Shown here piece by piece: positions 1 through 6,349 of a stretch of DNA of 8,610 bases (its first letter is position 1; the number at the start of each line of letters is the position of its first letter). This stretch comes from Phycisphaerales bacterium (GTDB taxonomy: Bacteria > Planctomycetota > Phycisphaerae > Phycisphaerales > SM1A02). Under the pieces are notes generated by a model. That model was not told the origin of the DNA and ran no database searches. It worked only from the letters and a program-made list of their open reading frames with translations. The translations under genes and the position numbers were made by a program. The DNA lies in NCBI GenBank assembly GCA_022447165.1, contig JAKVBR010000006.1, positions 11,992 to 20,601 on the forward strand, read 5' to 3'.

Positions 1-970
1 AATAAGAGAACACTGCACTATCGGGGTTTGGCTCTTCCTGTAACACGTTTTCAGCCTCAAGCAACTTGTTTTGCGTCATATAGACATGTGCTAATCCAGA
101 CCTCACATTTGAGTTAGAAGGGTCAACCTCGAGAGCCTTCTGTAAATATTGAAAAGCGCGCTTGTAATCACCTGCGTCTAGAAGCGCCAATGCTTGCTCT
201 GCAATCAATTTCTCACCCGTTGCAAGTAATGCAATCTCATCAAACCATGGATCTGCCCATTGTTCTGGAAGAGGTTCACTCTGTTCCAAAGCCATTTCTA
301 ACTGTTCATGCTGCCCAAGATGACGATATGCTTGAGATAACAAAAGATAGATATACCCCGGAGGTGTGTCTTGTTCTAGCTCTGAGTTTAATAGTTCAAC
401 AACTGCTTCGTAGTTTTGCTCTTGAAGCAGTATTTGGGCTTCAACTGCAACAAGTCCATCAATTGTTTTATTTGCTCGCTTTGCGTGCTCTATTGCTAAG
501 TGAGATCCTTGCAACTCACCCTTTGCAAGTTTCCATTCCGCAAGCCGCCGCCAACCATAAGCAAAATTGAAATTGCTCAGAAGCAATCCCTCGAGTTCTT
601 GAATCGCTTCTTCTGGCTTGTTTAACCTCCACTTTGAAATAGCTTGCCGATAGGCAATTTGTGGAGCATATTCATAATTTTCCCATTTGCTGAGTAAAAA
701 GGTTGAGGCTGCAACTGACTCTTCAAAGTACGCATTCGCGAGCAATGCGGAGGCATGCCTTGCCCAGTGATCTGCATTATGCGGATTCTGAACGATACTA
801 CCCACCGAGTTTTTAATCAATTCTTGAATCAGTGGATCAGCTTCTTGAAGTGACGACGGAATTGGAACCACGACTCTTTCTGGACCTGCATTCTGTGGAG
901 AATTTTCAGTACAGGAACAAAAAAATATGGTCGACATGCAAAATAAAACGGCAAGAAATGAAATTCTCAT
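1..970 (-). CDS. TPR-repeat lipoprotein, C-terminal part outside the window
   Basis: The reverse strand is open from an ATG at 970 to the window edge, giving 323 residues with no stop, so the C-terminus is missing. Residues 1-20 look like a lipoprotein signal: an Arg at position 2, a hydrophobic core (FLAVLF...TIFF) and a Cys at 20 in the context FCSC, a loose lipobox. The rest is helical with tetratricopeptide-like units: about 66-99, 101-134, 136-168, and the clearest at 254-287 (AGDYKRAFQYLQKALEVDP) and 288-321. A DPWFDEI stretch at 240-246 separates the two TPR groups. TPRs mediate protein-protein contacts, so a scaffolding or assembly role at the cell envelope is a reasonable inference, but the partner is unknown. 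It is divergent from greA with 52 bp between starts, and no Shine-Dalgarno is evident. Real gene: fairly sure. Function: unknown. Confidence 0.82.
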   Translation of the reverse strand, partial: MRISFLAVLFCMSTIFFCSCTENSPQNAGPERVVVPIPSSLQEADPLIQELIKNSVGSIVQNPHNADHWARHASALLANAYFEESVAASTFLLSKWENYEYAPQIAYRQAISKWRLNKPEEAIQELEGLLLSNFNFAYGWRRLAEWKLAKGELQGSHLAIEHAKRANKTIDGLVAVEAQILLQEQNYEAVVELLNSELEQDTPPGYIYLLLSQAYRHLGQHEQLEMALEQSEPLPEQWADPWFDEIALLATGEKLIAEQALALLDAGDYKRAFQYLQKALEVDPSNSNVRSGLAHVYMTQNKLLEAENVLQEEPNPDSAVFSY

Positions 971-1022
971 CTCAGTAGTTTACAAGAAGTCAAAAGTTTG
1001 CAAATACGATTATCATTCACTT

Positions 1023-1487
1023 ATGGATTATTTAACTCAAGAAGAACACGCAAAACTCACGGAAGAACTTGAGACACTTATTGGCTTAAGAAGCGAACTA
1101 TCAGACCGTATTGGACGCGCTCGTGAGCTTGGTGATTTGAAGGAAAATGCTGACTATCACGCCGCCAAAGATGAGCAAGGTCACAACGAGCGAAAGATTA
1201 AGGATCTTGAAGAACGACTCGCAAATGCTACCGTTGCAGATACTGAACATGTTCCAGATGACATGGTCTTCTTAGGCACAACTGTCAGGTTAAAAAATCT
1301 CTCAAACAACAAAGAAGATTTGTATCAACTTGTTGGCGAATCCTCTGGACGATTTGATTTGGATTACATGGAAGTGACTTCTAGTTCTGAACTCGGAAAA
1401 GCACTTTTCAAAGCTCGCGTGGGAGAAACCATCGGCGTGAACCTCCCTGCTGGCCGCACTCAATTCGAAATTGTATCGATCGAATAA
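1023..1487 (+). CDS. greA: Transcription elongation factor GreA
   Basis: This 154-residue protein matches the usual GreA size (about 158). GreA enters the secondary channel of backtracked RNA polymerase and stimulates cleavage of the 3' end of the transcript. Residues 1-75 form the N-terminal coiled coil. Its tip carries the family signature GDLKENADYHAA (37-48), with the acidic pair Asp38 and Glu41 that helps hold the catalytic magnesium. Residues 80-154 fit the FKBP-like C-terminal domain, with ELGKALFKARVGE (123-135) and the closing FEIVSIE. The start at 1023 was chosen over an in-frame ATG at 927. The longer form would add 32 residues that do not look like GreA and would overlap the signal peptide of the divergent lipoprotein gene. 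No clear Shine-Dalgarno precedes 1023. The gene is convergent with the membrane-protein gene, 39 bp between stops. Confidence 0.96.
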   Translation: MDYLTQEEHAKLTEELETLIGLRSELSDRIGRARELGDLKENADYHAAKDEQGHNERKIKDLEERLANATVADTEHVPDDMVFLGTTVRLKNLSNNKEDLYQLVGESSGRFDLDYMEVTSSSELGKALFKARVGETIGVNLPAGRTQFEIVSIE

Positions 1488-1529
1488 CTGCAAAAGCACT
1501 TTTTCTTGCCCAACACTTTTCCGCAGTTA
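1485..1529. terminator. Inverted repeat spanning two convergent stop codons, possible bidirectional terminator
   Basis: TAACTGC+AAAAG at 1485-1496 pairs with CTTTT+CC+GCAGTTA at 1516-1529: 12 pairs with a two-base bulge and a 19-base loop. The outermost TAA is the greA stop and, on the other strand, the stop of the membrane-protein gene. The symmetry suggests a shared end signal. The stem is AT-rich and no long T tract follows outside it, so its strength as an intrinsic terminator is doubtful. Confidence 0.4.
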
Positions 1530-1937
1530 TCGACATAGGGTCTGGTCCAATAGTTTTGGACAGTGTTCCCGACGCCATGCATAAAGGCAAGCAACAAGCA
1601 TGACTTTGCTAACCCACAATATGGCAAACTCCGGCAAATGGCTAAAGACCCACGTTTGCGGTTTCAGAACGAGCCAATCAAATGTCGAATAAACAGACCA
1701 ACCTGCCATATCAAACAATGTTGATAAGCCACTCACCATGAGTGCTTCGGATGGGTCAATTGACCAATGTTCCCATACAAAGCCGGTGAGTTGGAGTACC
1801 ACAATCGGCAAAACTACAATCATTTGAAGGACCACTCCGTGCAGAATGCCAACTACACGATGATTTTGCTTGCGAAAGGCTACCGCACTTGTCGATACGG
1901 CAAATATGATGAAGAACGCCATGATTGCTGGGTACAT
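1527..1937 (-). CDS. Small integral membrane protein of unknown function
   Basis: I do not recognise a family. From the ATG at 1937 the product has 136 residues and about four hydrophobic segments. These are roughly 1-21 (YPAIMAFFIIFAV), 28-52 (VVGILHGVVLQMIVVLPIVV), a less hydrophobic one at 65-88 around LFDMAGWSVYSTFDWLV, and 104-120 (FAILWVSKVMLVACLYAW). A charged, Cys-containing tail RREHCPKLLDQTLCR follows. The protein is rich in Trp (FVWEHW, AGWSV, DWLV). In-frame GTG codons at 1955 and 2015 would extend it, but the longer one adds a polar, Ser-rich leader overlapping the first codons of cstA, so the ATG at 1937 is preferred. It has no Shine-Dalgarno. It is divergent from cstA with 21 bp between start codons, which hints at, but does not prove, shared regulation. 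The hydrophobic pattern argues for a real gene. Confidence 0.68.
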   Translation of the reverse strand: MYPAIMAFFIIFAVSTSAVAFRKQNHRVVGILHGVVLQMIVVLPIVVLQLTGFVWEHWSIDPSEALMVSGLSTLFDMAGWSVYSTFDWLVLKPQTWVFSHLPEFAILWVSKVMLVACLYAWRREHCPKLLDQTLCR

Positions 1938-1940
1938 ATA

Positions 1941-1949
1941 GAGGAAGGG
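1941..1949 (+). promoter_or_regulatory. Ribosome binding site of cstA
   Basis: The purine run GAGGAAGGG ends 9 bases before the ATG at 1959. Most other genes here lack a visible Shine-Dalgarno, so this supports the chosen cstA start. It lies inside the 21-bp gap between the two divergent start codons. Confidence 0.6.
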
Positions 1950-1958
1950 TAACACACT

Positions 1959-3758
1959 ATGGAAACACTCATCATTGCTATTGCTGCTGGACTGGGATTT
2001 GTGATTGCCTATCACACCTATGGAAAGTGGCTCGGGAAAAAAGTGTTCGAATTGTCCTCGAGTGCAATCTGTCCTTCTGAAGCACTAGAAGACGGGCATG
2101 ATTTTGTTCCCACTAAAAAATCCGTCATTTTTGGGCATCACTTCACTTCTATTGCTGGAACTGGGCCAATTGTTGGACCAGCCATCGCTGTGATGTGGGG
2201 CTGGCTACCCGCTCTGCTTTGGGTCGTGCTTGGATCGATTTTCGTTGGCGCAGTCCATGATTTTGGTTCACTCGTTGTCAGTTTAAGGAACAAGGGTCAA
2301 AGTGTTGGAGACATTGCAGGCAGATACATATCACCGAGAACACGTTTTCTGTTTCTACTCGTGTTGTTTCTTGGTTTAACAGTCGTACTCGCTATCTTTG
2401 GACTCGTCATCGCTGCGGTACTCAAAATGTATCCCGCTGCGATTTTTCCGTGCCTTGTTCAAATCCCAATTGCGATTGGTATTGGCGTTCTGTTGTACCG
2501 GAAAGGTGCGGGCATTCTCATACCTTCCATCATCGCGCTTACACTCATGTACCTCAGTGTTATCTATGGTGATGTCGGAATTTTAAAATCCATCAACGTG
2601 TACCTTGCTGGTCTTCCGCTCATCGTATGGGTTGTCATATTGTTGTTCTATTCATTTATCGCGTCTGTGTTGCCTGTATGGACGCTCTTGCAACCACGCG
2701 ATTACATCAATGCGCTACAACTGTTTTCAGTTCTCATCCTGATCGTTGTTGGGATCGTTGCAGCAGCATTTTTTGGTGGCGCGCCAATTGAAGGGACAAG
2801 ACCAGAGTTAACAATTGCCGCGCCAATGATTGATATCGATCCCGCTGACGCACCGCTGATCTTCCCCTTCTTGTTTATCACAATCGCTTGCGGTGCATGT
2901 AGCGGATTCCATTGCCTCGTCGCAAGCGGAACTTCTAGTAAACAAATGAAATGTGAGAACGATGCAATGTTTGTTGGATTTGGAAGCATGCTCACTGAGG
3001 GCTTTCTCGCAACCCTTGTCATCCTCGCTTGCGTTGCTGGTCTTGCCCTTGGTATCCCCAGCGACAGTGGCACATTGCTAGGAACTGAGGCGTGGGAAGC
3101 ACGGTATGCCTCTTGGACAACTGCAGGCGGACTTGGTGCTAAAGTTGGAGCATTCGTAGATGGTTCTGCCAACTTCATCGCGTCGATTGGCATCCCACAC
3201 GCCTTTGGAATTGCACTGATGGGTGTGTTTGTTGCATCATTTGCTGGTACAACGCTAGATACAGCGTGCCGGCTTCAGAGGTATGTTGTGCAAGAGATTG
3301 CTGCAACCCCCACATTTAAACTGAATGCCCTTACAGGGAAATACATGGCTACAACTGTGGCTGTCATCACAGCGTTCTTTTTGGCCTCTATACCTGTAAA
3401 TGGGCCGTGGACGCTCTCTTCAATGGGAACAGGTGGACTAATCCTCTGGCCGATGTTTGGAGCAATAAATCAACTGCTCGCAGGACTCGCTTTTCTTGTC
3501 ATTACGGCATACATTTGGAGAACAAAAAAACCACTTTGGTTTATCCTCCCGCCTACGCTCTTTATGCTCTGTATGCCACTCTGGGCGATGATTATGCAGG
3601 CATTCTTTGGTACAGCTGCAGAAGCCAGTTGGTTGGCACAAGAACGATGGGGACTGTTGTTCATGGCCTGTGCAACCATTATTTTAGAATGCTGGATTAT
3701 TGTTGAAGCATTTCACTGCATTAAAAAAGCCCCCGCTCAAATGAGCGGGGGCAAGTAG
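1959..3758 (+). CDS. cstA: Carbon starvation protein A family transporter
   Basis: This 599-residue polytopic inner-membrane protein belongs to the CstA family. Characterised enterobacterial members (CstA, BtsT/YjiY) take up pyruvate and some also peptides; the substrate here is inferred only. Family blocks seen: DFVPTKKSVIFGHHFTSIAG (48-67) with GPIVGPAIAVMWG (69-81), GAVHDFGSL (97-105), FHCLVASGTSSKQ (317-329), ASFAGTTLDTACRLQRYVVQE (about 426-446), and LILWPMFGAINQLLAGLAFL (494-513). About 14-16 hydrophobic segments run through the chain. It is about 100 residues shorter than E. coli CstA (701). No YbdD-like small partner lies next to it, unlike in enterobacteria. The SD-like run at 1941-1949 supports the start. 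The last codons (KKAPAQMSGGK) coincide with a strong hairpin that terminates the opposing gene. No T-rich terminator is visible for cstA itself. Confidence 0.95.
   Translation: METLIIAIAAGLGFVIAYHTYGKWLGKKVFELSSSAICPSEALEDGHDFVPTKKSVIFGHHFTSIAGTGPIVGPAIAVMWGWLPALLWVVLGSIFVGAVHDFGSLVVSLRNKGQSVGDIAGRYISPRTRFLFLLVLFLGLTVVLAIFGLVIAAVLKMYPAAIFPCLVQIPIAIGIGVLLYRKGAGILIPSIIALTLMYLSVIYGDVGILKSINVYLAGLPLIVWVVILLFYSFIASVLPVWTLLQPRDYINALQLFSVLILIVVGIVAAAFFGGAPIEGTRPELTIAAPMIDIDPADAPLIFPFLFITIACGACSGFHCLVASGTSSKQMKCENDAMFVGFGSMLTEGFLATLVILACVAGLALGIPSDSGTLLGTEAWEARYASWTTAGGLGAKVGAFVDGSANFIASIGIPHAFGIALMGVFVASFAGTTLDTACRLQRYVVQEIAATPTFKLNALTGKYMATTVAVITAFFLASIPVNGPWTLSSMGTGGLILWPMFGAINQLLAGLAFLVITAYIWRTKKPLWFILPPTLFMLCMPLWAMIMQAFFGTAAEASWLAQERWGLLFMACATIILECWIIVEAFHCIKKAPAQMSGGK
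3723..3752 (-). terminator. Intrinsic terminator of the metalloprotease gene, inside the cstA 3' coding end
   Basis: GCCCCCGCTC (3729-3738) and GAGCGGGGGC (3743-3752) form a perfect 10-bp stem with a 4-base loop. Read on the minus strand it is followed by six T (A6 at 3723-3728 on the plus strand), the classic intrinsic terminator layout. It begins 23 bp past the protease stop. On the plus strand the stem is followed by AAGTAGAAG, with no T tract, so it should act in one direction only. It encodes APAQMSGG of CstA. Confidence 0.88.
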
Positions 3759-3775
3759 AAGTAAAGGTTAAAACG

Positions 3776-6058
3776 TTATTCGCATGGACCCCAAGAAGAA
3801 ATGACTTCAAGGAGGTCTGTCACATTGACTGTTCCATCACCGTTGATATCACTTGCACAAGTACATGGTCCCCAGTCAGAAATGACGATTAAGAGATCAC
3901 TCACATTGACAAGTCCACTGTCGTCAATGTCAGCTGGACAATCATTATTATCGCCGCCAAGACCATAATTATTCCAATAGATGTTCCGTGTTTCATTAAC
4001 AAAATTAGCGCCGTCATACCATTGAACATTCAATAACACTTCAATGCCTTGACCTTGTTCAATTGAAAGACTTGTGATCCGGTGTCCAAGCCCAGTGCCT
4101 GCGCCCATTGATGCGAGCGGGTTATCTGGAGTCACAAACCAAACTGCGTTATCAAGTGAGACACCGGCAGCACTGTTAAATCCGGCACTATCAAAACCAA
4201 GAATGTTTGGAAGACCAGTAGCAGCATCGTCAGTGCCAATGGTGACGTAAGAATCATAAACGAGATCATCGCCTACAAGAGGATCTAATGCTCGGTCATG
4301 GGCTAGATCTGCACCATACTCCGATTGATGTACTTCAACAAGTGAAGCACTACCATCAAACTCCGCATTGCTCAATCCGCGAATTTGAAGAAGATCAACG
4401 CCTTCACCAAAAACTGCAACCATTCGAGTATTAGGGTCTGTACTAGGAAAGAACAAATCAAACGTTTCCATTGCTTGACCATCGGAACGTGACCACATTC
4501 TTAACTTGTAATTCAACTCATCAGCACCTGAACCACAAGAAACGTCGTCGCAAGTTGTGTTGTCGCCGTACCAACTGCCTGAGCAGTCTTCCAATAATGT
4601 GATGGAACAATCGATTCCTATACAGCAAGCACCTAGTGCACAGCCTACTGAGTTACAGTTCGTTTCATCACCTGCGTAATCGCCACCTGCTTGCTGGCAA
4701 TCATCTTCTTCGTACTCATAGCAAGTGCCTGACACGCAGCAAGCGCCTTGTGGAGCAACACAAGATGATGTTGCACAAGATGAGTTGTCACCCTGCCAGA
4801 TACCACCACCTGCGTTACAGTTTGTTTCGTAAATCTCAACGCATCCATTACCCACACAGCATGCGCCAGTTGGCGCTTGGTTTGAGCAAGACAAACAATT
4901 GATTGAATTTGCGAATGAGTCAATCTCGTTTATTGAACCTGAGTTAAATTGATTCGCGCAGACAAGGTAAGGGTTCATCGTATAACTCGTACAGTTACAG
5001 TGCCCAGCGCCGAAGTTATGTCCTAATTCGTGGGCTGACAAATCTGTTGTGCAGCCGAAACTTCCACAGCAATCTGATTGAGCGAGTCCATATGCTTGAC
5101 TTGAGCAAACTGCACCGAGCCATGCAATGCCAATTGTGCCATTTTGAAGGCTCTTGCCTGTGAACAAGTGAGCAACATCTCGCTGAATACTACCTTGGTT
5201 GTTATACCATTCGTTTCCAAACTCACCTAACAATACTTCAGCGTTTGATGAAGTATAAGGGTCGTTTGAAGATGATCGAACGATGATTGCTGTAATCTCG
5301 AATTTGATTGCAACATCTTCTTCGTACTGCGTATTGATAGCATTAACAACTTGTTCAATGCGTGTTTCAGTATTGCTTCCCCAATCTTGATAATACTCAT
5401 AATCCGTATCAACGCCAAGTTGAGCCGTACAAATGACGTCTCCAAAATGAGATGTATCATTGTTCGCTGTGTCAACAGCTAACATTTCAAGAACTTTGCC
5501 AACATCCATGTGGTCTGCAGCAGCACAAGTACCACCACTACTAATAATGTCAGAAGTAAAGTAGAACGCGTAAAGATCTGAGGCAGCACCTTTGACTTTA
5601 TCACCGACAGGCTCCATCCAAAACTCAACATCTTCGCTCAATCGAATTCTCGCATGGAGTCCATCGTCCATTAATGAACCAGAAACAATACTGCCGGAAT
5701 AGCCCACCGCTTCGCCTCGTAGTGTACGCATGGGTGATGGCTCAACTTCATAAAGTTCACCGTCATCATCTTGCATGAAGACCTGATAACCCTCAGCGCG
5801 AATTGAATGCGGCGCAAGGTCAATAGTTATGTGTTCTCTGCCGTAAGGAACTTCAATGACAATTGGTTCGCCAGGCAGTTGATTGATTTGTAAACGAGCA
5901 TTCCAACTGTTTTCAAGTTGTAGGACTGCATTGATATTTTCTTCCAAACGTGTTACGCCGGGATTAAGAATTGGTGATGCAATCAATGTACTTGAACATC
6001 CAAGTGCCACACAAAGTGAAGTGACTGTGTAAGCCCATTTCGATAAACCAGTTGCCAT
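3776..6058 (-). CDS. Secreted metzincin-type zinc metalloprotease with Cys-rich repeats and dockerin-like C-terminus
   Basis: This is a 760-residue secreted multidomain protein. Residues 1-28 look like a Sec signal peptide (MATGLSK, then a hydrophobic core to TLIASP). Residues 30-175 resemble an M12B-type propeptide (FWMEPVGD at 146-153, YAFYF at 163-167), ending at Cys178 in GGTCAAADH, a possible cysteine switch. The catalytic domain, about 190-390, has HELGHNFGAGH at 343-353, the metzincin HExxHxxGxxH motif with zinc ligands His343, His347, His353 and catalytic Glu344. A Met-turn candidate (YTMNPY) has Met361. Three Cys-rich repeats follow (395-508), then a mostly beta-looking region of unassigned family (about 512-705), then two dockerin-like repeats (707-760). 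The start at 6058 was chosen over an ATG 26 codons upstream because AAGGAG lies 7 bases before it and the signal peptide begins there. The protein probably degrades extracellular protein. The protease class is clear; the target is unknown. Confidence 0.92.
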   Translation of the reverse strand: MATGLSKWAYTVTSLCVALGCSSTLIASPILNPGVTRLEENINAVLQLENSWNARLQINQLPGEPIVIEVPYGREHITIDLAPHSIRAEGYQVFMQDDDGELYEVEPSPMRTLRGEAVGYSGSIVSGSLMDDGLHARIRLSEDVEFWMEPVGDKVKGAASDLYAFYFTSDIISSGGTCAAADHMDVGKVLEMLAVDTANNDTSHFGDVICTAQLGVDTDYEYYQDWGSNTETRIEQVVNAINTQYEEDVAIKFEITAIIVRSSSNDPYTSSNAEVLLGEFGNEWYNNQGSIQRDVAHLFTGKSLQNGTIGIAWLGAVCSSQAYGLAQSDCCGSFGCTTDLSAHELGHNFGAGHCNCTSYTMNPYLVCANQFNSGSINEIDSFANSINCLSCSNQAPTGACCVGNGCVEIYETNCNAGGGIWQGDNSSCATSSCVAPQGACCVSGTCYEYEEDDCQQAGGDYAGDETNCNSVGCALGACCIGIDCSITLLEDCSGSWYGDNTTCDDVSCGSGADELNYKLRMWSRSDGQAMETFDLFFPSTDPNTRMVAVFGEGVDLLQIRGLSNAEFDGSASLVEVHQSEYGADLAHDRALDPLVGDDLVYDSYVTIGTDDAATGLPNILGFDSAGFNSAAGVSLDNAVWFVTPDNPLASMGAGTGLGHRITSLSIEQGQGIEVLLNVQWYDGANFVNETRNIYWNNYGLGGDNNDCPADIDDSGLVNVSDLLIVISDWGPCTCASDINGDGTVNVTDLLEVISSWGPCE
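3779..3940 (-). other. Dockerin-like tandem calcium-binding C-terminal domain
   Basis: Residues 707-760 of the metalloprotease hold two copies of a loop-helix unit: DIDDSGLVNVSDLL...WGPC and DINGDGTVNVTDLL...WGPC. The D-x-D/N-x-S/D-G spacing is that of dockerin type I calcium loops. Each copy ends in the WGPC that recurs at the C-termini of secreted Phycisphaerae proteins (from general knowledge). No cohesin or cellulosome gene is in the window, so the binding partner is unknown. A cell-surface anchoring or sorting role is inferred. Confidence 0.8.
4535..4876 (-). repeat. Three tandem Cys-rich GACC repeats in the metalloprotease gene
   Basis: Three in-frame copies lie at 4760-4876, 4640-4756 and 4535-4639 (39, 39 and 35 codons). 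Each opens with GACC, continues to a second Cys (CVE, CYE, CSI), then a Cys about nine residues on, then a W/Y-x-GD-x-x-x-C motif, and ends in Cys. Each copy has six Cys, which suggests three disulfides per unit. The shared spacing with diverged sequence indicates old internal duplication. Such units are common in secreted Planctomycetota proteins and likely act as spacers or interaction modules. Confidence 0.85.
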
Positions 6059-6065
6059 GTCATTT

Positions 6066-6071
6066 CTCCTT
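6066..6071 (-). promoter_or_regulatory. Shine-Dalgarno site of the metalloprotease gene
   Basis: On the minus strand, AAGGAG lies 7 bases upstream of the ATG at 6058. It is the best ribosome binding site in the window and decides the start, since the longer frame from 6136 would place it inside the coding region. Confidence 0.85.
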
Positions 6072-6146
6072 GTTGAACGGCATCCCCTAAAACGTTTCAA
6101 TGTGTACGAAAACAGACGATAGGTATGAATTCGCACAATTCCTCAA

Positions 6147-6175
6147 GTAGTTGCGAGAATCAACTCACAACCTAC
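6147..6175 (-). other. Bulged hairpin in the presumed metalloprotease leader
   Basis: On the minus strand GTA-g-GTTGTGAG (6175-6164) pairs with CTCGCAACTAC (6157-6147) across the loop TTGATT: 11 pairs, one of them G-U, with one bulged G. It lies about 90 bases upstream of the protease start and has no following T tract, so it is not a terminator. It could be an mRNA-stabilising leader structure or an operator. The role is not known. Confidence 0.4.
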
Positions 6176-6224
6176 ACATCTTCAGTTAGACCCCTCAGAA
6201 TAACGCAAAAATGGTGTATTACCA

Positions 6225-6253
6225 ATACTAAATGGCTAAAAATGGACGCTCAA
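6225..6253 (-). promoter_or_regulatory. Candidate promoter of the metalloprotease gene
   Basis: On the minus strand TTGAGC (6253-6248) and TAGTAT (6230-6225) are 17 bases apart, each matching four of six sigma-70 consensus positions. It would give a leader of roughly 160 bases containing the hairpin at 6147-6175. The match is weak, and other short matches occur nearby. Confidence 0.3.
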
Positions 6254-6321
6254 CATGTGTTATCGAACTGTGTTGTGAGGGATCGCATGAAAAAAGGGCA
6301 TAAACACCGTTCATAGCCCCC

Positions 6322-6349
6322 TTGACCCCCTTTCGCACCATGCTAAAAT
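6322..6349 (+). promoter_or_regulatory. Sigma-70-type extended -10 promoter of tRNA-Asp
   Basis: TTGACC (6322-6327) is followed after 16 bases by TAAAAT (6344-6349), preceded by TGC, an extended -10 element. The expected transcription start, about 6356, lies about 12 bases before the mature tRNA 5' end at 6368. Confidence 0.7.

Noticed and set aside
190..570. Plus-strand frame of 126 codons
   Set aside because: It lies wholly opposite the TPR lipoprotein, which has a signal peptide and repeat pattern. The plus-strand product shows no domain.
979..1016. Promoter for greA using TTTACA and TACGAT or TATCAT
   Set aside because: Spacing is 20 bases or more for the good -35 match, and other pairings have poor -35 boxes. 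No confident promoter can be drawn.
927..1022. N-terminal extension of GreA from an upstream ATG
   Set aside because: The 32 extra residues do not resemble GreA and overlap the signal peptide of the divergent gene. The start at 1023 gives the normal family length.
1767..1952. Plus-strand frame of 61 codons before cstA
   Set aside because: It is antisense to the hydrophobic membrane-protein frame and has a random-looking composition rich in His, Tyr and Asn.
2702..3193. Minus-strand frame of 163 codons inside cstA
   Set aside because: The cstA frame carries clear family motifs here. The reverse frame is a compositional shadow.
4863..4876. Inverted repeat GCGCCA-GT-TGGCGC
   Set aside because: It lies inside coding sequence at the junction to the first Cys-rich repeat, is short, and has no T tract. 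Coincidence is the simplest reading.
4645..4923. Minus-strand frame in another register within the Cys-rich repeats
   Set aside because: Its repetitive look comes from the in-frame GACC repeats read in the wrong register.
5920..5990. Lipoprotein signal in the metalloprotease (ALGC)
   Set aside because: The residue three before the Cys is Ala rather than Leu/Val/Ile, and the hydrophobic stretch continues beyond the Cys. An ordinary signal peptide fits better, though a lipobox is not fully excluded.
6125..6316. Plus-strand 63-codon frame upstream of tRNA-Asp
   Set aside because: It has no ribosome binding site and no recognisable domain, and overlaps the candidate protease promoter and leader hairpin.
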